A stretch of 13,348 nt of DNA from Lachnoclostridium sp. UBA5890. Its GTDB lineage: Bacteria > Bacillota > Clostridia > Lachnospirales > Lachnospiraceae. The stretch's first letter is position 1; each line of letters starts with the position of its first letter. The notes under the pieces were generated by a model. That model was not told where the DNA came from and searched no databases. It worked only from the letters and a program-made list of their open reading frames with translations. The position numbers were made by a program, and so were the translations under genes. Where the stretch lies: positions 26,193-39,540 of the forward strand of contig DJEU01000052.1 of assembly GCA_002431395.1 (NCBI GenBank), in the 5' to 3' direction. Below are positions 1 to 7,192 of the stretch, one piece after another.

Positions 1-128
1 CGCCTTTGACAAGGCTAAAAATGCTCATCTGTGGAGGGGGAGCCCTATTAGGCTCTAAATGTATGGAAATCAAAGTTTCTTACGTGCAAGCACGACGATC
101 ATTGATTTCCATACATTTGCTCCTGAAT
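1..128 (+). repeat. Structured interspersed repeat, copy 1 (5' part cut by window edge)
   Basis: Bases 1-28 match 3162-3189 at 27 of 28 positions; the one difference lies in the loop of a small hairpin (GCCTT 2-6 / AAGGC 11-15). A G-rich block (33-40) and a second hairpin (GAGCC 40-44 / GGCTC 51-55) follow. Then comes a long hairpin with perfect 17-bp arms (57-73 and 102-118), whose loop holds the palindrome CGTGCAAGCACG (83-94). The copy ends in GCTCCTGAAT (119-128). In copy 2 the G-rich block and the terminal TCCTGAAT pair with sequence that in this copy would lie upstream of base 1, so this copy is incomplete here. The stem arms share no sequence with those of copy 2. Confidence 0.85.
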
Positions 129-142
129 AGTTACCTTTTTTG

Positions 143-171
143 TTGATTTTGTGATTTCATTATAGTAAAAT
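143..171 (+). promoter_or_regulatory. Candidate sigma-A promoter of the Crp-like gene
   Basis: TTGATT (143-148) and TAAAAT (166-171) are separated by 17 bp, in an AT-rich stretch between repeat copy 1 and the gene at 215. Predicted start is near 178, giving a leader of about 37 nt. The -35 match is partial. Confidence 0.45.
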
Positions 172-214
172 AAAAACAAAAAATCGGTGGTTATAACAAC
201 GAAAGGAGAAAAAC

Positions 215-880
215 TTGAAAAAAAATATCAAACAATTAGCAGACAATGCGATTTTCCGGGATTTTGATGAAAATGACTGGCACGAATTAGAATCTCTTTC
301 CTTATTAAGAAAGAAATCTTTTGACAAGGGAGAAATTCTATTTTCCATGGGAGAAAATGTCAATGAAATAGGCATCCTAACAGAAGGCAGCGTAGTCATT
401 GAAAACAACGATATTTTAGGCAATTCAACCATATTAAATAAGCTGGAAACAGGCGATGTTTTCGCAGAAACTTATGCCTTCACAGGCACTCCCATGATGG
501 TTGATGTCGTCGCTGCGCAGGTATGCAAAATTGTATTTTTTAATGTGCGGAATTTGTTAGAAAATGCGAAAAATTCTTCCCTTGCACAGAAGATTACCCG
601 CAATCTTCTCTTTATTTCCATGCAGAAAAATCTTATCTTGTCCAGCCGTATATTCTGCACTTCGCCAAAGACAATCCGCGAGCGGCTTGCGATCTATTTT
701 TCAGAGCAAGTCACACGCACCGGAAGTACGGCGTTTGACATTCCATTCAACCGCCAGCAGATGGCAGATTATCTCAATCTCGACCGCAGTGCACTGTCCA
801 AAGAACTTGGCAAAATGCAGGACGAAGGGTTGATCCGATATCGGAAAAATCATTTTGAAATGATAGGATTTACTGTTTAA
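215..880 (+). CDS. Crp/Fnr-family transcriptional regulator, TTG start
   Basis: A 221-aa protein with an N-terminal cyclic-nucleotide-binding-like beta-barrel (about residues 14-115), a long dimerisation helix (about 117-145) and a C-terminal winged helix-turn-helix (about 176-212; recognition helix around DRSALSKELGKM). The start is TTG at 215, chosen because AAAGGAG at 202-208 sits 6 nt upstream and the next in-frame Met is residue 45, inside the barrel. In the phosphate-binding cassette, Glu85 is kept, but the Arg that binds the cyclic phosphate in E. coli CRP is replaced (GTPMMVDVVA), so cAMP binding is unlikely. No Fnr-type Cys cluster is present; Cys104 and Cys148 are isolated. The gene converges on the catabolic operon and its TAA stop (878-880) interlocks with that operon's last stop. 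The effector is unknown. It could regulate the operon or itself; the sequence does not decide this. Confidence 0.9.
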   Translation: MKKNIKQLADNAIFRDFDENDWHELESLSLLRKKSFDKGEILFSMGENVNEIGILTEGSVVIENNDILGNSTILNKLETGDVFAETYAFTGTPMMVDVVAAQVCKIVFFNVRNLLENAKNSSLAQKITRNLLFISMQKNLILSSRIFCTSPKTIRERLAIYFSEQVTRTGSTAFDIPFNRQQMADYLNLDRSALSKELGKMQDEGLIRYRKNHFEMIGFTV

Positions 881-2061
881 TTTTTATACTCCTCAGCAAG
901 AGTTTTAAATGCCGGCAAAGCCCGCTCAATCTGCTCTGTCGAGACACAATACGAGATACGGACGTGCTCCGGACAGCCAAACTCAGTTCCCGGTACAAGG
1001 ATCAGATTGTGTTCGACCGCTTTTTTACAAAATGCGTAGTCATCCGGCTCGAGTGATTTCGGGAACAGATAGAAGGCTCCATCCGGTTTCACGCACGAAA
1101 AACCAAGGTCGGTAAGCGCATTGTAGAGAAGGTCGCGATTTCTGCGGTAAATGCTCATATCTGCGACATCCTCGTGGCATTTCTTCATAAGAAGCTGGAA
1201 CATTGTCGGGGTGTTGACGTAACTGAGGACACGCGCGGCCCCGGAAACTGCCTTTTTGATCGAATCAAATTCATCAATCTCCGACGGCATAACAAGATAT
1301 CCCATACGCTCGCCGGGGATGGAAAGGCATTTGCTGTAAGAATAGCACACGAGTGTATTACGGTAAAAGTTCGGGATATACGGAACTTCCACATCGTAGG
1401 CAATTTCACGGTATGGCTCATCTGCGATAATATAAATTGCGTGACCGTATTCCTTTTCTTTTTTTGCCAATATTTCACATATATTTTCAATCGTTTCTTT
1501 CGAATAAACGGCACCGGACGGATTGTTTGGCGAATTCACGATAACGCCCTTCGTTTTCTCCGTAATTGCCTTTTCAAACGTGTCCGGGTCGATCTGAAAA
1601 TCTTCCGTCCGCGAAGGAACGGCGACAAATTTGACACCGATCGTTTCCAGATAAAAACGGTATTCCGGAAAATACGGCGCAAAGGAGATAAACTCATCTC
1701 CCGGATTGCACAGCGCACGAAAGCAAATATTGAGCGCGCACGCAGCTCCGACGGTGAAATACAGATTTTCTCTGGTAAAATGTGTGCCATAGCGGTCATT
1801 GAGGCCTTCGGCGATCGCATCCCTTGCTTCTTCGTCGCCGGCTGACGTTGTGTAGCCATGAAGATGAAATGGATTTTCCGTTTCCAAAAGATGCATCAAC
1901 TCTTCTTTTACACATTCCGGCGTCGGAACATTGGGATTTCCGATACAAAAATTGTAAACATTTTCCTCGCCGACCACCTTGCTCCGCTCAAGGGCAAGGT
2001 CAAACATTTCACGGATTGCCGAACTTTTACTTCCAATATTTGTATATTCTTTCGAAATCAT
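877..2061 (-). CDS. Pyridoxal-phosphate aminotransferase, class I/II (fold type I)
   Basis: A 394-aa cytoplasmic PLP enzyme predicted to move an alpha-amino group to a 2-oxo acid. Visible features: NSPNNPSG (176-183) with the PLP-contacting Asn, ADEPY (213-217) with the Asp that holds the pyridine nitrogen, SYSK (241-244) with Schiff-base Lys244, Arg252 in GERMGY, and Arg368 (HVRIS) as the usual substrate carboxylate binder. Length is normal for the AspC-like group. I place the start at 2061, not the ATG at 2067, because GGAGG lies 6 nt before 2061 but directly abuts the 2067 ATG. That choice also gives an ATGA overlap with the stop of the kinase gene, implying translational coupling. It is the last gene of the operon. 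The amino donor cannot be assigned; an aromatic, aspartate or branched substrate is possible. No terminator follows. Confidence 0.9.
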   Translation of the reverse strand: MISKEYTNIGSKSSAIREMFDLALERSKVVGEENVYNFCIGNPNVPTPECVKEELMHLLETENPFHLHGYTTSAGDEEARDAIAEGLNDRYGTHFTRENLYFTVGAACALNICFRALCNPGDEFISFAPYFPEYRFYLETIGVKFVAVPSRTEDFQIDPDTFEKAITEKTKGVIVNSPNNPSGAVYSKETIENICEILAKKEKEYGHAIYIIADEPYREIAYDVEVPYIPNFYRNTLVCYSYSKCLSIPGERMGYLVMPSEIDEFDSIKKAVSGAARVLSYVNTPTMFQLLMKKCHEDVADMSIYRRNRDLLYNALTDLGFSCVKPDGAFYLFPKSLEPDDYAFCKKAVEHNLILVPGTEFGCPEHVRISYCVSTEQIERALPAFKTLAEEYKN

Positions 2062-3062
2062 AAGCATCCTCCATTCCTTTCACAATAAGCACGCGCCAGT
2101 TTTTCCGTCTCCGTATAATAGCGGTCTGTCACGCGTTTTACCGTGTCATTGTCCCAGTGCGACGCGATCCATCCCATGCGGACGATCTTGCGAAGCACGA
2201 TAAAGGTGTCTACTTCCTGCAGATCCTCAGCCGAGAGAGGGCGGACGGTCTGGTAGCCGTCCAGCCATGCCCTCGTCATCTCAGAAAGGTTGGTGTCGTA
2301 TTCCAAAACTGCTGTGGATAAGTCAAATAAAAACCAGCCATATCCACAATCGTCAAAATCCAAAATCTTCACCTGATCGCCGTCAACCAAAATATTGTTG
2401 ATATTTAAATCCGAATGAATCAAACCATAGCGGTCCGGCGACTTTCCATACTTTTCCAGTTTCTTGCATCCGATCTCCACGGTTTTTGCAAAAATTTCTT
2501 TCTGCTCCGGGGTCAATGCCGGATTTTTGCTCCAATCGCCCCAGCGCGACGTTTCACCAAACATATCCTCGATATCCCAGTGAAACCGCGGCAGAGAATT
2601 GTCGGCATTCCATGTCATCGCGTGAAGATGAAGTTTTGCCGTAATCGCACCGATCTGCTTTTGATAAGGAATCAGTTCTTCCGTGGACATCCCACGGATC
2701 CCGATGCCTTCCACAAAAGAAAATAAGCTGCATACATATTTGTCGGTGCTTCCGGTAAAAGCAAGCTGCTGGATAAATTTTCCATCTTTTCCCGGGAGAA
2801 CATCCGCTGTCTGGATGTCCGTATCCCGCTTCACTGCCCGGATCCAGGAAAGTTCACTTTCGAGTTCCGCCAGATCATGATATCCGGGGCGATTGACACG
2901 AAGAACGTATTTATCGCCGGTCATTTCACTTTCAAGACGATAGGTAAAATTCTCCGAATATTTCAAATGATATACTTTCGTATCTTCCGGCAGATCATAA
3001 TGCAAAAGCAATTGCGACTGCAGCTGTTCTCGGATATCATCCGGCTCTAACAACGTTCCCAT
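2058..3062 (-). CDS. APH-fold small-molecule kinase (phosphotransferase family)
   Basis: A 334-aa protein of the aminoglycoside phosphotransferase / choline kinase / homoserine kinase II fold. The N-lobe carries YVLRV (52-56), where Arg is seen in HSK2/SrkA-like members. Next is a helical insert (about 125-205). The catalytic loop is HSDLNINN (216-223) with base Asp218 and Mg-binding Asn223, followed by DFDD (235-238) with the second metal Asp235. It should transfer ATP phosphate to a hydroxyl of a small molecule. The neighbours are two aminotransferases rather than resistance genes, so a metabolic substrate (a hydroxy amino acid or amino alcohol) is more likely than an antibiotic. GGGGG lies 7 nt before the ATG. 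It is separated from the upstream class III aminotransferase by 212 bp holding repeat copy 2 and overlaps the following aminotransferase by 4 bp. A SrkA-like protein kinase role is a less likely alternative. Confidence 0.85.
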   Translation of the reverse strand: MGTLLEPDDIREQLQSQLLLHYDLPEDTKVYHLKYSENFTYRLESEMTGDKYVLRVNRPGYHDLAELESELSWIRAVKRDTDIQTADVLPGKDGKFIQQLAFTGSTDKYVCSLFSFVEGIGIRGMSTEELIPYQKQIGAITAKLHLHAMTWNADNSLPRFHWDIEDMFGETSRWGDWSKNPALTPEQKEIFAKTVEIGCKKLEKYGKSPDRYGLIHSDLNINNILVDGDQVKILDFDDCGYGWFLFDLSTAVLEYDTNLSEMTRAWLDGYQTVRPLSAEDLQEVDTFIVLRKIVRMGWIASHWDNDTVKRVTDRYYTETEKLARAYCERNGGCL

Positions 3063-3105
3063 GTCAATTCCCCCTTGGTTTTCATATTGTAAATCCTGAC
3101 TTTAC

Positions 3106-3274
3106 ATTCAGGACTCCCCCGCCCGCCTCATTCGCATTTCGAACACTTCGTGTTCTTTTCCCGCCTTTAACAAGGCTAAAAATGCTCATGTAGGGCGGGG
3201 GGCTTCATATGTGAGAAACAACACTCATTTGTGCAAGCACATGAGGTGTTGTTTCTCACACATGAGTCCTGAAT
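3106..3274 (+). repeat. Structured interspersed repeat, copy 2 (complete)
   Basis: The element is bounded by the inverted repeat ATTCAGGACTC (3106-3116) / GAGTCCTGAAT (3264-3274). Inside it: CCCCCGCCC (3116-3124) pairs with GGGCGGGGG (3193-3201). That helix encloses hairpins GAACAC-TTC-GTGTTC (3141-3155) and GCCTT-TAAC-AAGGC (3163-3176). A long hairpin follows at 3206-3264, with perfect 15-bp arms (3210-3224 / 3246-3260) and apical GTGCAAGCAC (3231-3240). The conserved 28-nt block (3162-3189) and the terminal TCCTGAAT match copy 1. The element abuts the stop codon of the class III aminotransferase and lies between genes of one operon, in antisense orientation if read on the plus strand. It could be a structured RNA or a folded DNA mobile element. 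Confidence 0.85.
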
Positions 3275-4543
3275 TTATTTCAATTTTGCACACGTCTCAC
3301 GTGCTTCTTTGACACTCTTCTCAAATTTCTCCAAAAGCTCATCACAATACTCTTTGGTGCAGAGAAGACCCGGTTTGAACTGTACGATTTTCGGATTGAA
3401 CCTTGCATAAATTGCCCAGATTCCGTTATTGAAGAGGGCACGCATCGCATGCTGTCCACCATTTTCAAAATCAAATTCAAGTCCGAAGATAACACCTCGC
3501 TGTGTATAACTTGTGAAGAAGTCCGGATACAATTTGTGAACTTCATCCAGTCCTTTCTTCAGGTAGCCTTCCAGGAAATGTACATTGTCGACGGTCTCCT
3601 TGCGGGTTACCATTTCGACAACTTTATTGGCTACGACGCATCCAAGCTCGGAACCACCAAAAGTCGATGTATGGCTGCGGCCGATCTCCTCGACCCATTT
3701 TCCTGCCTGCTTTGTCATGATCGTCGCTGCGACCGGATAAATACCACCGCTCAGGCCTTTACCGCTGACGATGACATCCGGATTTACGCCCTCGTGCATA
3801 ATTCCCCACATTTTTCCAGTTCTCATAAGACCGGTCTGCACTTCGTCCGCGATGTAGAGAGTTCCGTATTTTTCACAAAGTGCTTTTACCGCTTTCAGGT
3901 AGCCCGGTTCCGGAATCGGGAATCCGTAAGTCGCCGGGATGGTCTCAATGATAACACCTGCGACATCTTCTTTTTTCAATACGGCTTCCATCGCGTCTAC
4001 GTCGTTCATTGGCACCTGCTCATAATACTGGTCGGCGCCGTCGCACAAAAATGCGTCCTTGAAAAATGGATCGCCGGCAGAGAGTGCCAGTCCGGTATGA
4101 CCATGGTAACATTTCTGCAAAGATACGATCTTACGGCGTTTTGTCGCATAACGCACACTCTTGATCGCCACATCGACAGCCTCGCCGCCGCAGCTTGAAA
4201 AGATGGCGTACTGCATACCCGGAGTCGCCGTAGTGACAAGGCTTTTTGCCAATTTCCCACGGGCTACGGAACCAAAATGATGGTTTCCGATATCAAACTC
4301 TTTGACTCCTTCTTCGAGAGCTGCGATGACTTCCGGATTGCGATGTCCGAGGTTAAATGTTCCGCCGTTCAGATGAAGGTTCATATATTTTTTTCCATCC
4401 ATGTCCCAGAAATAATAACCTTCGCGCTTGCCGATGATGATATCGATTCCCATATCAAACCAAGTTTGGGTACGGCTTGGGTTCCAGTAAGTAAGACAAT
4501 CATTAATCGCTTCTTGTTTTGTAACGCTTCCATCTAATAACAT
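3275..4543 (-). CDS. Class III (omega-amino / acetylornithine type) aminotransferase
   Basis: A 422-aa PLP-dependent fold-type I enzyme of the ornithine / acetylornithine / putrescine aminotransferase superfamily, which act on terminal amines or, in a few members, as phospho-lyases. Visible: the phosphate-binding turn around SSCGGEAVDVAIK (116-128), YHGHTG (146-151), ADEVQTG (232-238) with PLP-nitrogen Asp233, Schiff-base Lys262 in SGKGLSGG, and the HTSTFGG loop (291-297) completing the cofactor site across the dimer. The start is set at 4543, where GGAGG lies 5 nt upstream; the frame stays open to 4600 but that part overlaps the amidohydrolase and has no family similarity. It follows the amidohydrolase by 20 bp. 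The sequence cannot say whether it transaminates or eliminates phosphate; the adjacent kinase makes the second option worth considering. Confidence 0.9.
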   Translation of the reverse strand: MLLDGSVTKQEAINDCLTYWNPSRTQTWFDMGIDIIIGKREGYYFWDMDGKKYMNLHLNGGTFNLGHRNPEVIAALEEGVKEFDIGNHHFGSVARGKLAKSLVTTATPGMQYAIFSSCGGEAVDVAIKSVRYATKRRKIVSLQKCYHGHTGLALSAGDPFFKDAFLCDGADQYYEQVPMNDVDAMEAVLKKEDVAGVIIETIPATYGFPIPEPGYLKAVKALCEKYGTLYIADEVQTGLMRTGKMWGIMHEGVNPDVIVSGKGLSGGIYPVAATIMTKQAGKWVEEIGRSHTSTFGGSELGCVVANKVVEMVTRKETVDNVHFLEGYLKKGLDEVHKLYPDFFTSYTQRGVIFGLEFDFENGGQHAMRALFNNGIWAIYARFNPKIVQFKPGLLCTKEYCDELLEKFEKSVKEARETCAKLK

Positions 4544-4563
4544 AATGTCCTCCAATCCGGCAG

Positions 4564-6159
4564 TTACTCTGCCTCGTAAACTTTTTCTCCGCCAAGCCAT
4601 GTCTGCATGACGCGGATGTCTTTTATATGTAATGGGTCAACAGTAAATGGATCTTCTTCCATCACGGCAAAGTCCGCCAGTTTTCCCACTGTTATCGTGC
4701 CTTTGATGTCTTCTTCGTAAGAAGAATACGCAGCATTTCTGGTATACATACTAATGGCATCATATACACTGACGCGTTCCTTCGGATACCATCCGCCCTC
4801 CGGCTTTCCGGTAAGATCCTGCCTGCACACGATAGAATATACACCAAGCATTGGGCTGTAAGGTTCCACCGGTGAATCCGAACTTCCGGTAAGAATGATG
4901 CCTTCCTTGATCAATGTGTTCCAAGCATAGGCATATCGGATCCGTTCCGGTCCGAGCCGGTCTTCCGACCACCAAATGTTATAATTCGATGTAAATCTCG
5001 GCTGAATATCTACGATGATCGGCATCTTTTTGATCCTCTCAATCAGATCTTTGCGGAGCACGATGCCGTGAATCAGGCGAAACCGTACATTTGGCTTCGG
5101 ATTTTTGCGGTAGCAGTTTTCCAATGCATCGAGCGCAATCTCGACACCGCGGTCGCCGATCGCATGAATGCCGATCTGCAGATCCATGTCATAGGCCTTC
5201 TGGCACATTTCCATGACTTCTTCCGGCGAATGATTCAAAAGACCTTTATTTCCCGGATCATCCGAATAATCCTCCGTCAATGCGGCATTTCGCGAGCCAA
5301 GCGATCCGTCGCTGTATATTTTGTAAAAGCCGTAGCGCAATTTTTCATTTCCAAATCCTGTCTTCATATGAAATGACGGATATTCGTCAAATGACAGGTA
5401 CACGCGGACCGGAAGCCGTCCTTCCTCCTCCAGTTCCTGGTATAGATTCATATACTCGTCTGCATCGACAAATTTTCCCTGAATCGGATGAATGCCGGTG
5501 ATCCCATAACGGTTCATGTCGCGGCACACCGCTTCGAGGGCATCTTTTTTGTCCGCCGGTGTCGGCAGAAGATCGGGAATGCTCTTTAATACCGGCGTTA
5601 CTGCGCTCTCACGCAGGATGCCGTTTGGCTTTCCATCTGCTCCGTATTCCACGGAATCCGGTACGATCGGTTTGAAATTCTCATCAATTCCGGCGATTTC
5701 AAGTGCTTTTGAATTTGCTGCGTGCACATGCATACAATACCGGCTGATCAGGATCGGACACTCTTTGCTGACGCTGTCGAGTTCCTCTTTTGTCGGAATC
5801 CGCACCTCATCAAATTCCTCGTGATTAAAACCGCTTCCTTTGATCCATTCCCCCGGCGGCGTCACTTTCGCGCGCTCTTTCAGGCGGTCCAATATTTCCT
5901 GTACACTTTTTGTCCCGACAAGATTGACTTCTTTTGTCGTCCTCGCGTAAGCCAGTGTATGCTGGTGGCAGTCGATAAATCCCGGAAATACTGCCCTTCC
6001 TTTCATATCAATGATCTCGTCACTCTCTATTTTCTCTGCTTCTTCGTTCGTTCCCGTAAATACGATTTTTCCATCGCGGACACCGACGGCCTCTACCGCC
6101 TGTCCTTCTTGTTCCATCGTATAGAATTTTCCATTTTTATACAATTTTTCTGCATACAT
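4564..6159 (-). CDS. Amidohydrolase, YtcJ / N-substituted formamide deformylase type
   Basis: A 531-aa metal-dependent hydrolase of amidohydrolase family 3 (the NfdA/YtcJ group), at full usual length. Visible: a short N-terminal beta-sandwich part; GFIDCHQH (60-67) with the metal HxH (His65, His67); KIYSDGSLGSRNAAL (280-294), the conserved region of the likely metal-bridging Lys280; IHAIGDRGV (331-339) with His332; RLIHG with His364; GSSDSPVEPY (425-434) with the catalytic Asp428; and the C-terminal GTITVGKLADFAV block. The family cleaves amide bonds such as N-substituted formamides; the substrate here is unknown. No signal peptide, so cytosolic. It starts 4 bp after the dehydrogenase stop with a weak Shine-Dalgarno, suggesting coupled translation. 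With an acetyltransferase two genes upstream, it may remove an acyl group added earlier (inference). Confidence 0.9.
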   Translation of the reverse strand: MYAEKLYKNGKFYTMEQEGQAVEAVGVRDGKIVFTGTNEEAEKIESDEIIDMKGRAVFPGFIDCHQHTLAYARTTKEVNLVGTKSVQEILDRLKERAKVTPPGEWIKGSGFNHEEFDEVRIPTKEELDSVSKECPILISRYCMHVHAANSKALEIAGIDENFKPIVPDSVEYGADGKPNGILRESAVTPVLKSIPDLLPTPADKKDALEAVCRDMNRYGITGIHPIQGKFVDADEYMNLYQELEEEGRLPVRVYLSFDEYPSFHMKTGFGNEKLRYGFYKIYSDGSLGSRNAALTEDYSDDPGNKGLLNHSPEEVMEMCQKAYDMDLQIGIHAIGDRGVEIALDALENCYRKNPKPNVRFRLIHGIVLRKDLIERIKKMPIIVDIQPRFTSNYNIWWSEDRLGPERIRYAYAWNTLIKEGIILTGSSDSPVEPYSPMLGVYSIVCRQDLTGKPEGGWYPKERVSVYDAISMYTRNAAYSSYEEDIKGTITVGKLADFAVMEEDPFTVDPLHIKDIRVMQTWLGGEKVYEAE

Positions 6160-6163
6160 ACTA

Positions 6164-7168
6164 TCACTGACCTTTCCCCGTCGTCACTTCATTGTGGCAA
6201 ATGCCATTTTTCTCATATTCCGACGCATTTTCCAGCGAAATTCTCATAATCTCGTACAATGCCCTGTCTGTCAGAAAACTGATATGTGACGTATAAATTA
6301 CATCTTCTCGCGCAAGCAGCTCCTCAAACACCGGATCACCGGTCGGCTTTCCTTCAAAATCGACCCGTACGAAATCATCTTCCGTCTCATAAACGTCCAT
6401 TGCAAACGCAGAAACCTTTCCGTTTTTCAGCGCATCTAACATCGCTTTGCCATCCACCAGACCGCCTCGCGCGGTATTTACAACCACGACACCCGGTTTG
6501 CACCGTTCCAATGTCTCTTTCCCGATCAGATGCGTATTTTCTTTTGTCAGGGGGCAATGAAGCACGATGGCATCACTGCGTTCCCAGATTTCGGAAAGAG
6601 AAACCTGTGTCGCGATCCCGACAAGATCGAGATGTACATGTCTCGCATGCACAAGCACTTTGGCTCCGAGTGCCGCCAGCGCCTTGATCGTCAATGTTCC
6701 GATACGCCCGGCTCCGATGACACCGATGGTCATTGTGCGGATCTCTCTTCCACACAATCCTGCAATCCCAAAATCTCGTCTGGCAACCATTGCCTCGCTC
6801 CGCCGCATATGGCGCAATGCATTGAGCAAAAGCATCAACGTATGTTCGCTGATCGCATTGGGGGAATACGACGGCACATTGGCTGCCTTAATGCCGTACT
6901 TCCGCAATGCTTCGAGGTCAAGATGATCGATGCCGGTCGCTCTGGAGACGATATAACGTACTCCATGCTCCGAAAGAAGTCTAGCTTCTTCCTCACCGAT
7001 CATGCTGTTTGTCATAATCCAGATTGCACGGAATCCATCGACTTCCGCAATCCTGTCTTTGGTAAAAATACCATCCGCAAACGCAATCTCTTCGACATCT
7101 ACTTGTTTCCGGATCTCGGCGAGCGTCTTTTTCTCGTCCTCCGTCATCCCATAAATCAGTAATTTCAT
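6164..7168 (-). CDS. D-2-hydroxyacid dehydrogenase (D-LDH/VanH-like), possibly NADP-preferring
   Basis: A 334-aa D-isomer-specific 2-hydroxyacid dehydrogenase, interconverting a 2-oxo acid and a D-2-hydroxy acid in the cytosol. Visible: the substrate-loop region SRATGIDHLDL (75-85), nucleotide-binding GAGRIG (152-157), NTARGGLVD (231-239) with catalytic Arg234, DVYETE (258-263) with the likely catalytic Glu263, and His295 in TSHISF. At the end of the second Rossmann strand the Asp that gives NAD preference is absent: the sequence is VLVHAR (171-176), with Ala175 and Arg176, a pattern seen in NADP-using relatives. GGAGG lies 5 nt before the ATG; the gene follows the acetyltransferase by 24 bp. 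The pairing with aminotransferases suggests reduction of a transamination product. The exact 2-oxo acid is not predictable. Confidence 0.9.
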   Translation of the reverse strand: MKLLIYGMTEDEKKTLAEIRKQVDVEEIAFADGIFTKDRIAEVDGFRAIWIMTNSMIGEEEARLLSEHGVRYIVSRATGIDHLDLEALRKYGIKAANVPSYSPNAISEHTLMLLLNALRHMRRSEAMVARRDFGIAGLCGREIRTMTIGVIGAGRIGTLTIKALAALGAKVLVHARHVHLDLVGIATQVSLSEIWERSDAIVLHCPLTKENTHLIGKETLERCKPGVVVVNTARGGLVDGKAMLDALKNGKVSAFAMDVYETEDDFVRVDFEGKPTGDPVFEELLAREDVIYTSHISFLTDRALYEIMRISLENASEYEKNGICHNEVTTGKGQ

Positions 7169-7192
7169 CTTGCCCTCCTCTCTGCGGCTGCC

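Noticed and set aside
150..165. Possible Crp box (TGTGA half-site) before the Crp-like gene
   Set aside because: The second half-site does not match, so it is no better than chance in AT-rich sequence.
1174..1845. Plus-strand open frame of 223 codons
   Set aside because: Fully antisense to the class I aminotransferase, which has all family motifs; no ribosome site and unfamiliar composition.
2062..2067. Upstream ATG for the class I aminotransferase
   Set aside because: GGAGG directly touches this ATG, leaving no spacing; the ATG at 2061 has 6 nt and an ATGA overlap.
2058..3062. Aminoglycoside resistance gene
   Set aside because: The kinase fold fits, but the metabolic operon context and HSK2/SrkA-like features argue for a metabolite kinase.
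3449..4198. Plus-strand open frame of 249 codons
   Set aside because: Antisense shadow of the class III aminotransferase; no start signals and no recognisable domain.
4544..4600. N-terminal extension of the class III aminotransferase
   Set aside because: Overlaps the amidohydrolase 3' end; GGAGG 5 nt before 4543 fixes the shorter start.
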